Shown here one piece after another: positions 32,139 through 40,293 of a DNA stretch of 41,476 bases. A program made the position numbers and the translations under genes. This DNA comes from Clostridia bacterium. Its GTDB lineage: Bacteria > Bacillota > Clostridia > Oscillospirales > CAG-272. How positions within the stretch are numbered: position 1 is the stretch's first letter; the number at the start of each line of letters is the position of its first letter. The notes under the pieces were generated by a model. The model was not told the DNA's origin. It ran no database searches and was given only the letters and a program-made list of their open reading frames with translations. The stretch is taken from assembly GCA_017937845.1 (NCBI GenBank), contig JAGBCV010000059.1, positions 1-41,476 of the forward strand. The letters are read 5' to 3'.

Positions 32139-34805
32139 TTATTTGTTTTCCATCTTTCTGTCGTGCATACGAGTGAAGATCTTGCAGATTTCAACGATCG
32201 GAATGATCGCAAAACCGAGCGCCATAGCGATGAGGTATTCCTGCCAGCTGATTGCTGTCATGCTGAATACTTCTGCGATGGGTTCGATCAAAACGACGAC
32301 GGATGTGAGGATGAGGGAGAGAAGACCTGCGCCCCAGAGCCACTTATTCTGACCCTTCATCTTGAAGATGGAGCCGTGGAGAGAACGCATATTGAAGGAA
32401 TGGAATACTTCGCACATAGCGAGAGTGAGGAACGCCATGGTCGTACCGTCAACGCTATCTGTGATCTCAAAGTTGCCTGTTTCAAACCAATGACCTACAA
32501 AGTAGGAGATGAGCGTGATGATGGTAACGAGCGCACCTTGATAGAATACGGCAAGACCAAGACCGCCTGCGAAGATGCCTTCCTTGGAGTCACGAGGCTT
32601 GCGATTCATGATATCGGCTTCGGGCTTTTCCATACCAAGCGCGAGAGCGGGGAAGCAGTCTGTGATGAGGTTGATCCAGAGAAGCTGTACGGGCTGGAAG
32701 ATGGTGAAGCCGATGAGGGTTGCAAAGAAAATGGAAAGAACTTCGGAAAGGTTGGAGGCAAGGAGGAACTGGATCGCTTTACGGATGTTATCGTAAATTC
32801 TTCTGCCTTCGCCAACGGCGGAAACGATGGTCGCAAAGTTATCGTCTGCGAGGATCATATCGGCAACGTTCTTGGTAACGTCAGTACCTGTGATACCCAT
32901 GCCGACACCGATATCGGCGTTCTTGATGGAGGGCGCGTCGTTAACGCCGTCGCCTGTCATCGCGGTAACTTTGCCTTTTTTACGCCATGCGTTGACGATT
33001 CTGGTCTTGTGTTCGGGCTGAACACGTGCATAAACGGAGTATTTTTCAACTGCGGTTTCAAATTCTTCGTCGGAGATCTCGTTGAGCTCTGCGCCTGTGA
33101 TCGCCTGCGCGGGGCTGTCGATGATGCCGAGCTGGGTTGCGATGGCAACGGCGGTATCCTTGTGGTCACCTGTGATCATGATGGGGCGGATACCTGCGGA
33201 GCGACATTCGTCGATCGCGGGCTTAACTTCGGGACGAACGGGGTCGATCATGCCGACAAGACCGACAAATGTGAGGTCAACTTCGACAGCTTCGGGTTCG
33301 TAAACCTTGGGTTCTTCGGTGAGAGTCTTCATGGAAGCCGCAAGAACGCGGAGCGCTTTATCTGCCATAGTCTTGTTTGCCGCGAGGATTTCTTTTCTCT
33401 TGGCGTCGGTAAGCTCTACGACCTTACCGCCAACGATGGCTTTGGTGCAACGCTTGAGAATTTCATCGGGCGCACCCTTTGTGAACTGAACGAGCTTGCC
33501 GTTTTCGGTCTTGTGAACGGTAGACATCATCTTACGGGAGGAGTCGAAAGGCACTTCACCGATACGAACGAAGACGTTCCTCTGTGTGTTCTTGCTGAGG
33601 TTCAAGGTTTCCGCATAGTTTACGAGCGCACATTCTGTGGGTTCGCCGACAGCGGTCTTGGCTTCTGTGTCAAATTCTGCGTCGGAGCAGAGGGACATTG
33701 CGTTTGCGAGAAGCGCTTCGTCGTCGCCGTAGTGGTCAACAACAGTCATCTTATTCTGCGTAAGCGTACCGGTCTTATCGGAGCAGATGATCTGTGTGCA
33801 GCCGAGGGTTTCAACGGCGGTGAGCTTACGAATGATGGCGCTGCGCTTGGACATATTGGTAACGCCGATGGAAAGTACGATGGTAACGACGGTCGCAAGA
33901 CCTTCGGGGATTGCCGCAACTGCAAGCGAGATTGCGAGCATGAAGGAGGAAAGGATGGGCTCAAAGCCGATACCTTCGCGCAGGAGCTGAACGGCAAAGA
34001 TGACAACGCAAATGCCGATAACGAGATAGGTGAGGATTTTGGAAAGACCTGCGAGCTTGATCTGGAGAGGTGTTTTGCCTTCTTCCGCGTTTGCGAGCGC
34101 GTCTGCGATCTTACCCATTTCGGTGTCCATACCTGTCGCGGTCACAACGGCTTTACCACGACCGTATACGACGGTACTGCCCATGAAGACCATGTTTTTG
34201 CGGTCGCCGAGAGCAACGTCGCCGTTTGCGCCTGCCTCAAGGGTCTCTTCCTGCTTGGTGACGGGAACGGATTCACCGGTGAGAGCGGCTTCTTCGATCT
34301 TCATACTTGCACATTCGATGATGCGCGCGTCAGCGGGAACGGCATCGCCTGCTTCGAGGACGATGATATCACCGACGACGAGGTCTTCGCTGCGGACGGA
34401 GATCTGGTGACCGTCGCGGATGACTTTGGACTGTGCGGCTGCGATCTCTTGCAATGCTTCTATCGCTTTTTCCGCTTTGCTTTCCTGGAAAACGCCGAGG
34501 ATCGCGTTGATGAGGACGACCGCCATGATGATGACAACGTCAGCGGGGAACTCCCAATGATTCAGAGAAATGCCGTTGTAGATTTCCACGCCTGCGGAAA
34601 TGATAGCGGCAACGATGAGGATGATGGTCATCGGTTCTGCGAGCTGTTTGAGGAATCTGTGGAAAAGGGATTCTTTTTTGCCTTCGGCAAGCTTATTTTT
34701 GCCGTTTTGTTCAAGACGCTTTGCGGCTTCTGCGGCGGAAAGACCGGTTTCTGTAACAGAAAGCTCGGAAAGCACGTCTTTTGACTTTTTCAAGTACTCT
34801 TTCAT
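32139..34805 (-). CDS. SERCA/PMCA-type P-type ATPase, likely Mn(II)/Ca(II) exporter
   Basis: The 888-residue pump exports a divalent cation using ATP. Seen in order: the actuator loop LTGESVPV; the membrane segment VAAIPEGLATVV, whose Glu binds cation; the phosphorylation site CSDKTGTLTQNK with Asp343; MITGDHKDTA; MTGDGVNDAPSI; and WINLITDCFPALALG, with the Asn and Asp of cation site II. These are the Ca-ATPase residues, but a manganese riboswitch precedes it. Known relatives under that switch (lactococcal YoaB, pneumococcal MgtA) protect against Mn. AAGGAG precedes the ATG. I infer manganese export. Confidence 0.93.
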   Translation of the reverse strand: MKEYLKKSKDVLSELSVTETGLSAAEAAKRLEQNGKNKLAEGKKESLFHRFLKQLAEPMTIILIVAAIISAGVEIYNGISLNHWEFPADVVIIMAVVLINAILGVFQESKAEKAIEALQEIAAAQSKVIRDGHQISVRSEDLVVGDIIVLEAGDAVPADARIIECASMKIEEAALTGESVPVTKQEETLEAGANGDVALGDRKNMVFMGSTVVYGRGKAVVTATGMDTEMGKIADALANAEEGKTPLQIKLAGLSKILTYLVIGICVVIFAVQLLREGIGFEPILSSFMLAISLAVAAIPEGLATVVTIVLSIGVTNMSKRSAIIRKLTAVETLGCTQIICSDKTGTLTQNKMTVVDHYGDDEALLANAMSLCSDAEFDTEAKTAVGEPTECALVNYAETLNLSKNTQRNVFVRIGEVPFDSSRKMMSTVHKTENGKLVQFTKGAPDEILKRCTKAIVGGKVVELTDAKRKEILAANKTMADKALRVLAASMKTLTEEPKVYEPEAVEVDLTFVGLVGMIDPVRPEVKPAIDECRSAGIRPIMITGDHKDTAVAIATQLGIIDSPAQAITGAELNEISDEEFETAVEKYSVYARVQPEHKTRIVNAWRKKGKVTAMTGDGVNDAPSIKNADIGVGMGITGTDVTKNVADMILADDNFATIVSAVGEGRRIYDNIRKAIQFLLASNLSEVLSIFFATLIGFTIFQPVQLLWINLITDCFPALALGMEKPEADIMNRKPRDSKEGIFAGGLGLAVFYQGALVTIITLISYFVGHWFETGNFEITDSVDGTTMAFLTLAMCEVFHSFNMRSLHGSIFKMKGQNKWLWGAGLLSLILTSVVVLIEPIAEVFSMTAISWQEYLIAMALGFAIIPIVEICKIFTRMHDRKMENK

Positions 34806-34897
34806 GTGAACTCCTTATAAAGATTATTTTTGTGGGAATATGACAGCTTTTTGTTCCAAGTTTATGTATTTGCCGTAAAAAACATACTTAGGACAAC

Positions 34898-35020
34898 AAA
34901 AAAAGACCTATCTGCCCATAGCAGATAAGTCTCATCGTTTCAAATAAAGCCATAGGATGGAATCTTCCAACCCCTGTGTTGTTGACTTTATTACGACAAA
35001 GCGTCGATTACTCCCTTATT
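34898..35020 (-). promoter_or_regulatory. yybP-ykoY (manganese) riboswitch with terminator
   Basis: Read on the minus strand, the RNA begins near 35020 with AAGGGAGTAATCGACG (the family's GGGGAGUAG region). After a stem-loop region it has the hallmark GATGAGACTTATC (about 34925-34938). The terminator stem 34904-34915/34921-34932 is built from the GAGACTTATCTGC segment and followed by seven Ts. The conserved 3' strand is shared between aptamer and terminator. So Mn(II) binding would prevent termination and turn on the ATPase gene, as in known members. Confidence 0.87.
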
Positions 35021-35027
35021 TATTCTT

Positions 35028-35056
35028 ATTTTAGCAGATAAAACCCGGTTTGTCAA
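35028..35056 (-). promoter_or_regulatory. Promoter of the manganese-riboswitch/P-type ATPase unit
   Basis: Minus strand: TTGACA (35051-35056), 17-bp spacer, TAAAAT (35028-35033), with the start expected near 35021 at the head of the riboswitch. Confidence 0.85.
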
Positions 35057-35091
35057 GAGGTTTGGAAAAGTTTTCTGTGTATTTATGATGC

Positions 35092-35127
35092 AAAACCCAT
35101 CGTATTGTTATCGATACGATGGGTTTT
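35092..35127 (-). terminator. Terminator after the AI-2E family gene
   Basis: A 14-bp perfect stem (35092-35105 with 35114-35127) ending in TTTT on the minus strand, just after the permease stop. Confidence 0.85.
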
Positions 35128-35133
35128 GTCGCA

Positions 35134-36435
35134 TTATTTTTTCTTCTTTTTTGGAGTGGGCGTGTTTTTTTTCTTTTTCGGTGCTTTTGTCAGCATCGAT
35201 TTCCATTTTTCTTTCCAGGGCTTCTTTTCCTTTTCGGGCTTTTCGCAGTATGCTCTGCCCATCTCGCTCATATAGTCCACCGTTTTCAAGGGGAGCGATT
35301 TTTTGGCGAGGTGCTTTTCGACCTGCTCCTTGATGAGCGTATAAATGACGGAGAAGAGCGGCACGCCGATGAACATACCAATGAATCCGAGGATACCCGA
35401 CATGAGCGTGACGGCGACGATGACCCAAACGGGCGCAAGACCCGTGGAGGAGCTATGGATACGGGGCGCGATGATATTGCCGTCGATCTGTTGCAAAACG
35501 AGGATCATCACGACGAAGTATACGGCGTAGATGGGGTTTGCGACGAACAGGATGATGGCGCTTGGGATCGCACCGATGAACGGTCCGAAATACGGAATGA
35601 CGTTGGTAACGCCGATGACGACGCTGATAAGCGGTGCATACGGCAAGCGCAAGATCGTCATCAGAATGAAGCAAACGACACCGACGAGGAAAGAGTCGAT
35701 GATGGCGCCTGTGAAATATTTGCCGAAGGTGTTGTCTGTCAAGGATACGATGCGGAGAATATTTTCGTAGGTCGTTTCCTTAAAGATGGCGCGAATGAAT
35801 TTCTTGGTTTGTGCGGCGATGCTTTCCTTTGCCATCAAGAAGTAGATGGAAAATACGATACCGAGTACGATATCGAGCGCACCCAGCGCAACGGATTGCA
35901 GCATCGAGGTGATGACGGGCAGATATTGCTTCAAAAGGTCGTAGGAATTGTCGATAAATTCGTTGATGGTCGTGAGCAAGGATTCGATGGCTGTCGCAAG
36001 TGCGCCGCCGCTTGCCGCAATGGAGTGGGCAAGGTCCTCGACCGATTGCAGATACGTCGGGAATTTTTCGCCAAGATCCTTGATGCTGTTTGTCAGCTGA
36101 GGCAAAATCATCCAGACAAAAAGCGCAAGCAATACGAAGAACGAGAGAAACGTCATGATGACGGAAACGATTCGTCTTGCCGTGCGGGAAAGTCCTTCTT
36201 CGGCTTTTCTGTTTTTGAAGACCTTTTCCTCGAATATCTTCATAAGAGGATTTAAGATATAGGCGATCAGCGCACCGTACATGATGGGCGAGCAGATATC
36301 TAAAATTTTAGAGATATAAAGTTTGACGGTGCTAAAATTCCATAAAAGAAATACAAAGCCGATTCCAACGAGAAGGACGATCAGCGAATAGATCGCAATG
36401 GTAAAATATTTGCGGTTTTGTTGTTCGGGTTTCAA
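35134..36435 (-). CDS. AI-2E family transporter (UPF0118)
   Basis: The 433-residue membrane protein matches the AI-2E/YdiK/PerM family: paired helices at the N terminus, a polar middle of about 100 residues, and a C-terminal bundle. Markers are ALIAYILNPLMKIFE, GVTNVIPYFGPFIGAIPSAI and QQIDGNIIAPRIHS. Despite the name, members also act as Na/H or other exporters. The C-terminal tail is unusually lysine-rich (about 35 residues). GGGAGG stands before two in-frame TTG codons; TTG 36435, with 7-bp spacing, is my choice. TTG 36441 is too close. No ATG serves. Confidence 0.92.
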   Translation of the reverse strand: MKPEQQNRKYFTIAIYSLIVLLVGIGFVFLLWNFSTVKLYISKILDICSPIMYGALIAYILNPLMKIFEEKVFKNRKAEEGLSRTARRIVSVIMTFLSFFVLLALFVWMILPQLTNSIKDLGEKFPTYLQSVEDLAHSIAASGGALATAIESLLTTINEFIDNSYDLLKQYLPVITSMLQSVALGALDIVLGIVFSIYFLMAKESIAAQTKKFIRAIFKETTYENILRIVSLTDNTFGKYFTGAIIDSFLVGVVCFILMTILRLPYAPLISVVIGVTNVIPYFGPFIGAIPSAIILFVANPIYAVYFVVMILVLQQIDGNIIAPRIHSSSTGLAPVWVIVAVTLMSGILGFIGMFIGVPLFSVIYTLIKEQVEKHLAKKSLPLKTVDYMSEMGRAYCEKPEKEKKPWKEKWKSMLTKAPKKKKNTPTPKKKKK

Positions 36436-36468
36436 TGGCAAGCCTCCCTTGCATCATCATTATTTATC

Positions 36469-36497
36469 ATATTAGCATACATTTGTGATAAATTCAA
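36469..36497 (-). promoter_or_regulatory. Promoter of the AI-2E family gene
   Basis: Minus strand: TTGAAT (36492-36497), 17-bp spacer, TAATAT (36469-36474). Confidence 0.7.
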
Positions 36498-36549
36498 CAT
36501 CTATTTATGATTTTGAAAAAAGTTTACAAATGAAAAACGTTGACAAAAG

Positions 36550-36577
36550 CAAACGGACAGAGGGATTTCTGTCCGTT
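36550..36577 (-). terminator. Terminator after the E2-like gene
   Basis: Stem AACGGACAGA (36552-36561)/TCTGTCCGTT (36568-36577), followed on the minus strand by TGCTTTTG, a modest T tail. Confidence 0.7.
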
Positions 36578-36599
36578 AAGGCGCGGGGAAAGAGAAGGA

Positions 36600-37484
36600 T
36601 TATTTCTTTTTTTCGCGTTTGAAGCGTTCGGAAAGTCCCTCGAAACGGTAATCGACCTTGACGTCTTCGTCCTTGGGCGGTTCTTCGAGGAGCTTGGGAT
36701 TTTTCAGATATTGTGAGATCTTGGCAAACGCCTGCGCGTATTTATGACCGTCGGCAAGACGTTCGTCCATCACGATGCCGAGAGGGATCTCTTTTTCGAG
36801 ATAGATCTCTCCTCTTTTTTGCTTAGGGGTTTCGATGTTGTTGCCCATGGCGATGACCATACCCATCGTACCGAAATCGTAAACGTGATGGAAAATATGA
36901 TTGGTGCGGATGCTGGCAAGGTTCGTGAAAACAAGGCTTCCGTGGAACGGGCTGAGATCGGTGATGAACTTGGGAAGTAAGCCGTGCTTATCCAAAAAGC
37001 GGAACGTACCAAGCACGAAGCGCATCAGCGGACCGCAACCGACAAGGATTTTGAAAAGCTTATCTACCTTGGTGTTGCTGGTGGATTTGTTGTTTTCATC
37101 AATGAATGCTTCGATTCTTTCGTTGACGTCATAAATGGTGTCGTAAAGGTCGAATTTCATTTTGCTCATGGAGGGGTTATTGTCGGCGGGACGAAGCACG
37201 ACCATGCCGATCTTCAGCTCATTGTGCGCGTAGATTTTACTGTTGACAACAAAGCGGTTCAACTCCGGAAATTCCGATATCGTTCGCACGATGGCGGCGA
37301 TCATAACGGCAAGATGGCTGGTGCGGAATCCGTTTTTTCGACATTCCAAAACGTAATCATGTACGTTTTCATACGGAACGGTTACGGTGATGGCGTTTTG
37401 TGCGTCGCTGCGATTTCGCATAAAATAGGGGGCGAGGGTATACATGGGGTCAACGTTTCGGACTCTTTTTCCGTCTGCTCTCAT
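36600..37484 (-). CDS. Free-standing E2 (2-oxoacid dehydrogenase acyltransferase)-like protein
   Basis: The 294-residue protein resembles the catalytic domain of E2 acyltransferases and chloramphenicol acetyltransferase, without any lipoyl or E1/E3-binding domain. The N terminus RADGKRVRNVDPMYTLAPY and the strand LGIVMDERLADGHKYA mark it. The second is where active enzymes carry DHRxxDG with the catalytic His; here it reads DERLADG, so the His is replaced by Glu. The C terminus is Lys/Glu-rich. No E1 or E3 genes are nearby. It has its own promoter and GGGAG before the ATG. It is probably not a classic acyltransferase; function unknown. Confidence 0.75.
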   Translation of the reverse strand: MRADGKRVRNVDPMYTLAPYFMRNRSDAQNAITVTVPYENVHDYVLECRKNGFRTSHLAVMIAAIVRTISEFPELNRFVVNSKIYAHNELKIGMVVLRPADNNPSMSKMKFDLYDTIYDVNERIEAFIDENNKSTSNTKVDKLFKILVGCGPLMRFVLGTFRFLDKHGLLPKFITDLSPFHGSLVFTNLASIRTNHIFHHVYDFGTMGMVIAMGNNIETPKQKRGEIYLEKEIPLGIVMDERLADGHKYAQAFAKISQYLKNPKLLEEPPKDEDVKVDYRFEGLSERFKREKKK

Positions 37485-37537
37485 AGGGGCTCCCTTTCTT
37501 TCGAGAAGATTCTCGTATCAAAAATAATATCAAATAT

Positions 37538-37567
37538 ATTATACGATAAAATTCGTTGTTTTGTCAA
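37538..37567 (-). promoter_or_regulatory. Promoter of the E2-like gene
   Basis: Minus strand: TTGACA (37562-37567), 18-bp spacer, TATAAT (37538-37543). It lies just past the end of bioY and no terminator separates the two. Confidence 0.8.
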
Positions 37568-37587
37568 CAAATTTCAAAAAAACTTGG

Positions 37588-38121
37588 TTAATTTTTGTTA
37601 AAGATTTTGATTTTTGTGACGCGAAGAAGCCGTTTTGCAAGGAGCCTTGCCGCGATACACGACAGAATATCTTTGATGATATACGGTGCGGAGGATAAAA
37701 GAAACGCGGAAAGCATACCGTTTCCCGATTGCCATGAAAACCATAAGACACCGAAAAGATGGCAGATCGCAAGTCCGATCAAAGGGAACATGACAGACGG
37801 GAGCTTGCTTTTTTTGGCGATACCGCAGAAAAAAGCGAGCGGAAGAAAGCCGAGCAGAAAGCCGCCTGTCGGACCAAGCAGAATACCGAGAGAGCCTTGA
37901 AAGCCTGCGAAAACGGGAATACCGCAAGCGCCAAGCAAAAGATAAAGAGATACCGATATCAAACCGCGATGTGCGCTGAGAAGAAAGCCCGCCAAACATA
38001 CGGTAAAGGTCTGTAAGGTCAGCGGTATGGCGAAAAAGGGAAGAGCAAGCTGGGCGGAAACGGCAATCAGCGCCGTCATGAGGGCTGTTTGTGTCAGGCT
38101 TAGGGTGGTTTGTTTTTTCAT
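37588..38121 (-). CDS. bioY: BioY, biotin-binding (S) component of an ECF transporter
   Basis: 177 residues with about six membrane helices. BioY markers are QTALMTALIAVSAQLALP at the N terminus, IPLTLQTFTVCLAGFLL, LGACGIPVFAGF and LLGPTGGFLLGF. It captures biotin and works with a shared EcfA/EcfT module not encoded here. It has its own promoter at 38146. I see no clear BirA operator in the short leader. The C terminus is basic. Biotin synthesis genes are absent from the window, in keeping with biotin uptake. Confidence 0.93.
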   Translation of the reverse strand: MKKQTTLSLTQTALMTALIAVSAQLALPFFAIPLTLQTFTVCLAGFLLSAHRGLISVSLYLLLGACGIPVFAGFQGSLGILLGPTGGFLLGFLPLAFFCGIAKKSKLPSVMFPLIGLAICHLFGVLWFSWQSGNGMLSAFLLSSAPYIIKDILSCIAARLLAKRLLRVTKIKIFNKN

Positions 38122-38145
38122 CGTTTGTTTTCCATTTTTTCTTTC

Positions 38146-38174
38146 ATTATATCATAGAATCAAATAATTTGCAA
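38146..38174 (-). promoter_or_regulatory. Promoter of bioY
   Basis: Minus strand: TTGCAA (38169-38174), 17-bp spacer, TATAAT (38146-38151). Confidence 0.75.
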
Positions 38175-38184
38175 GATAAAAGAA

Positions 38185-38212
38185 AACACCAAGCGTTCAT
38201 GCTTGGCTTTTT
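38185..38212. terminator. Terminator between the zinc-ribbon gene and bioY
   Basis: Stem CCAAGC (38189-38194)/GCTTGG (38201-38206); T-rich tails follow on both strands (CTTTTT on plus, TGTTTTCTTTT on minus). It ends the minus-strand zinc-ribbon gene. Confidence 0.7.
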
Positions 38213-38218
38213 AGGATA

Positions 38219-38692
38219 TTATGAAAACCATACGTGATACATTTCCTCCAAAACAGGTTTTGAAAGTTTAACCTTGCTGTCGGGCAAAACGGCATCTACG
38301 CCACAATGCGGGCAAATCGCAGTTTCGCCGTTTTTGTCATGTAGCCATTCGGTGATCTGTGTTTTATCAAAAATGTTCAAACAGAAAAAGCATCCGCAAT
38401 CCCGGGAGTCTTCAATATCTTTTCTGTTTGCAAGAGAAAACGTATGAAAATATTGGCATTTTTCGTCTTTGGTTAAAACAGGAAATCCGTCTTTTTTCCA
38501 ACGATAGTCGGGATTTACCGTCAAATACATCTGATAACGCGTTTTATAGTCTGCAAGGGTAAGCCCGTTTACACCGACAAGAAAATCAAAATTACTTTCA
38601 TTTTCCCATCCGCAAAAGGGACAAATATCATAATCGTTTTTTTCTGCAAACGTGTGCTTGCCACATACAGGGCAGACGATGGTATCGTTCAT
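38219..38692 (-). CDS. Double zinc-ribbon protein (CPCC-type plus second ribbon)
   Basis: 157 residues with two separate cysteine clusters. The N-terminal one is CPVCGKHTF then CPFCGWENE (about residues 7-33), like the cysteine-rich CPCC proteins. The C-terminal one is CGCFFCLNIF then CPHCGVDAVLPDS (about residues 102-140), a different zinc ribbon seen in small cytoplasmic proteins. Each can bind one zinc. I chose ATG 38692, with AAAGG upstream, because the 34 extra residues of the longer frame do not look like this family. Function unknown; no signal peptide. A clear promoter is not visible. Confidence 0.75.
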   Translation of the reverse strand: MNDTIVCPVCGKHTFAEKNDYDICPFCGWENESNFDFLVGVNGLTLADYKTRYQMYLTVNPDYRWKKDGFPVLTKDEKCQYFHTFSLANRKDIEDSRDCGCFFCLNIFDKTQITEWLHDKNGETAICPHCGVDAVLPDSKVKLSKPVLEEMYHVWFS

Positions 38693-38807
38693 AAATGTAT
38701 AGCCTTTCTTTGTGCTGAATACCACAGATATATTTGCTTCGTAAGCATGATATCGTTCCGAAAGGAACGGGTTTTTCTGGCTGTTACGAACCATTATGAT
38801 GCCGACA

Positions 38808-39503
38808 TTAAATATTCAGTATATAATGGGCATTTACGTTTTCACACATAGCAGAAAACGTAAAATATTCAATATTACCGTGTTTACTTTCCATTCCGGG
38901 ATGGTAATGCCCTTGGTATACCGCCTTTACTTTCCCACTTTCCTGTAACATACCGTTTATTTCTATGGAATTATGTAGACAGTGGTCTTCTCGTATATCA
39001 GGGTCCATATTCTGATGGATAAAAACATAAACATCATCAGTTGTTTCTTCAATTTGCTTTTTTAGATCTTCGATATGCGGATAAAAGGTATCTGTCCAAT
39101 CGGTATCTCCGGGCAAATAGTGTTTTCCGTTTTTAAAATAACAAGCATCCAGAAACAGTAACGTTTTACCTTCTGCTTTCACGTTTTTAGGCTTGCAATC
39201 GCCTAAAATCTCATAAAATTCGGTTTCAGTAAAAGCAAACGCATCGTGATTTCCCATTAAGCAAATCGTTTTGATCGCACTTTTCCGGATGATCTTTGCA
39301 ACCTCTTTAAGATTTGCTACCTCTGTTTCGTGAGAAGCTTCTTTGTCGATTAAATCGCCTAAGCAAATTACCAGATCGCATTTTTCGGATTCAAAAAAAG
39401 CATACGCCTGCTTGATTTTTTCCAAGGATTTGCTGTTGTGACGTTTTCCACAGGTAATTTTCTGAGAGGAGTAATGGGAATCTGTAAAAATACCGATTTT
39501 CAT
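38808..39503 (-). CDS. Calcineurin-like metallophosphoesterase
   Basis: A 231-residue cytoplasmic phosphoesterase. The five metal-binding blocks are all there: FTDSHYS (D-x-H), LGDLID, MGNHDA, VFIHQN and QGHYHPG. It belongs to the general calcineurin-like group and the substrate cannot be told. I chose ATG 39503 (MKIGIFTDSH) because AAAGGCGG precedes it. It has its own promoter at 39525 and precedes the zinc-ribbon gene on the same strand after a 115-bp gap. Confidence 0.9.
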   Translation of the reverse strand: MKIGIFTDSHYSSQKITCGKRHNSKSLEKIKQAYAFFESEKCDLVICLGDLIDKEASHETEVANLKEVAKIIRKSAIKTICLMGNHDAFAFTETEFYEILGDCKPKNVKAEGKTLLFLDACYFKNGKHYLPGDTDWTDTFYPHIEDLKKQIEETTDDVYVFIHQNMDPDIREDHCLHNSIEINGMLQESGKVKAVYQGHYHPGMESKHGNIEYFTFSAMCENVNAHYILNI

Positions 39504-39524
39504 AAAAAACACCGCCTTTGTTTA

Positions 39525-39553
39525 ATTATAGCATAAAACAATAAATCAAACAA
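39525..39553 (-). promoter_or_regulatory. Promoter of the metallophosphoesterase gene
   Basis: Minus strand: TTGTTT (39548-39553), 17-bp spacer, TATAAT (39525-39530). Confidence 0.7.
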
Positions 39554-39661
39554 GATATATCATATTTTCGGTCGTTCGAATCCATCTTGACCTAATTACT
39601 TCTTACTTCTAAAAATCCGAGTGTTTAAGAGAAAAGTGAAGAGTGAAAAGGGAATAGTGAA

Positions 39662-39697
39662 AAAGTAAAAGTCCCCGTACTACCGTACGAGGACTTC
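39662..39697 (-). terminator. Terminator of the Thr-Tyr tRNA unit
   Basis: A 12-bp stem (39670-39681 with 39686-39697, one G-T pair), followed on the minus strand by TTACTTTTTC, 2 bp after tRNA-Tyr. Confidence 0.85.
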
Positions 39698-39698
39698 T

Positions 39699-39782
39699 GG
39701 TGGGAGCGGGTGGATTCGGACCACCGAAGTCACAGACAACAGATTTACAGTCTGCCCCCTTTGGCCACTCGGGAACGCTCCC
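39699..39782 (-). tRNA. tRNA-Tyr (GTA)
   Basis: 84 bases with the long variable arm of tRNA-Tyr. Acceptor GGGAGCG/CGCTCCC, anticodon stem with CAGA/TCTG around GTA, encoded ACCA end. It follows tRNA-Thr by 3 bp. Confidence 0.96.
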
Positions 39783-39785
39783 ATA

Positions 39786-39860
39786 TGGAGCTGGTGATCG
39801 GAGTCGAACCAACAACCTGCTGATTACAAATCAGCTGCTCTGCCATTGAGCCACACCAGC
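39786..39860 (-). tRNA. tRNA-Thr (TGT)
   Basis: Acceptor GCTGGTG/CACCAGC, anticodon stem GCTGA/TCAGC with loop TTTGTAA, anticodon TGT; T arm with GGTTCGACTCC; CCA encoded. Confidence 0.96.
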
Positions 39861-39906
39861 ATCATTTTTCTTGTCGCTTGGGTCGGTTGCCCTTGCGACG
39901 GATAAG

Positions 39907-39935
39907 AGTATATCATATTCCAATCGATTTGTCAA
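39907..39935 (-). promoter_or_regulatory. Promoter of the Thr-Tyr tRNA unit
   Basis: Minus strand: TTGACA (39930-39935), 17-bp spacer, TATACT (39907-39912). The -35 region reads TATTGACAAATC as in the other two tRNA promoters. The gap to the divergent promoter at 40014 is A/T tracts. Confidence 0.85.
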
Positions 39936-40013
39936 TACTTTTTTTTGAAAAAAGTTAAAAATTTTTGGGGTAAATATTTTTATCATTTTTTCAAAAAAAT
40001 ATTCAAAAACCTA

Positions 40014-40042
40014 TTGACAAATCGCATCACTTGTGGTAATAT
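40014..40042 (+). promoter_or_regulatory. Promoter of the Met-Trp tRNA unit
   Basis: TTGACA at 40014-40019, 17-bp spacer, TAATAT at 40037-40042. A/T tracts upstream (39940-40005) fit an UP element. The stretch from AAAAACC to AAATC matches the promoter near 4106. Confidence 0.85.
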
Positions 40043-40080
40043 AATTATCGCGTTATGACGGATGCGCCGAAAGCGCTCAT

Positions 40081-40157
40081 GGGCCTTTAGCTCAGTTGGT
40101 TAGAGCAACCGGCTCATAACCGGTCGGTCCAGGGTTCGAGTCCCTGAGGGCCCACCA
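40081..40157 (+). tRNA. tRNA-Met (CAT), or tRNA-Ile2 with modified CAT
   Basis: Acceptor GGGCCTT/AGGGCCC, anticodon stem ACCGG/CCGGT around CTCATAA with anticodon CAT, T arm GGGTTCGAGTCCC, CCA encoded. The sequence suits elongator Met; an isoleucine tRNA with lysidine cannot be excluded by eye. It lacks the initiator tRNA's three G-C pairs in the anticodon stem. Confidence 0.9.
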
Positions 40158-40178
40158 TTTTCCGTTCAAATTGAATAT

Positions 40179-40254
40179 AGGGGTATAGTTCAGCTGGTAG
40201 AGCAGCGGTCTCCAAAACCGTTTGTCGTGGGTTCGAATCCTACTGCCCCTGCCA
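40179..40254 (+). tRNA. tRNA-Trp (CCA)
   Basis: Acceptor AGGGGTA/TGCCCCT with G73 discriminator, anticodon stem GCGGT/ACCGT around CTCCAAA, anticodon CCA; encoded CCA end. Confidence 0.95.
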
Positions 40255-40256
40255 AG

Positions 40257-40292
40257 AAAAAAGCCATTCGCGTAAAGCGAATGGCTTTTTTC
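40257..40292 (+). terminator. Terminator of the Met-Trp tRNA unit
   Basis: Stem AAGCCATTCGC (40261-40271)/GCGAATGGCTT (40277-40287), loop GTAAA, followed by TTTT. Its left half with flanking As is repeated near 41319. Confidence 0.9.
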
Positions 40293-40293
40293 A

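Noticed and set aside
32163..34784. Very long open frame on the plus strand opposite the P-type ATPase gene
   Set aside because: It is the antisense shadow of a well-conserved gene with clear motifs; its translation is Cys/Asp-rich and matches nothing.
38750..38775. Hairpin CGTTCC/GGAACG with T run on the plus strand
   Set aside because: It looks like a terminator but no plus-strand gene ends there; it falls upstream of the zinc-ribbon gene on the other strand.
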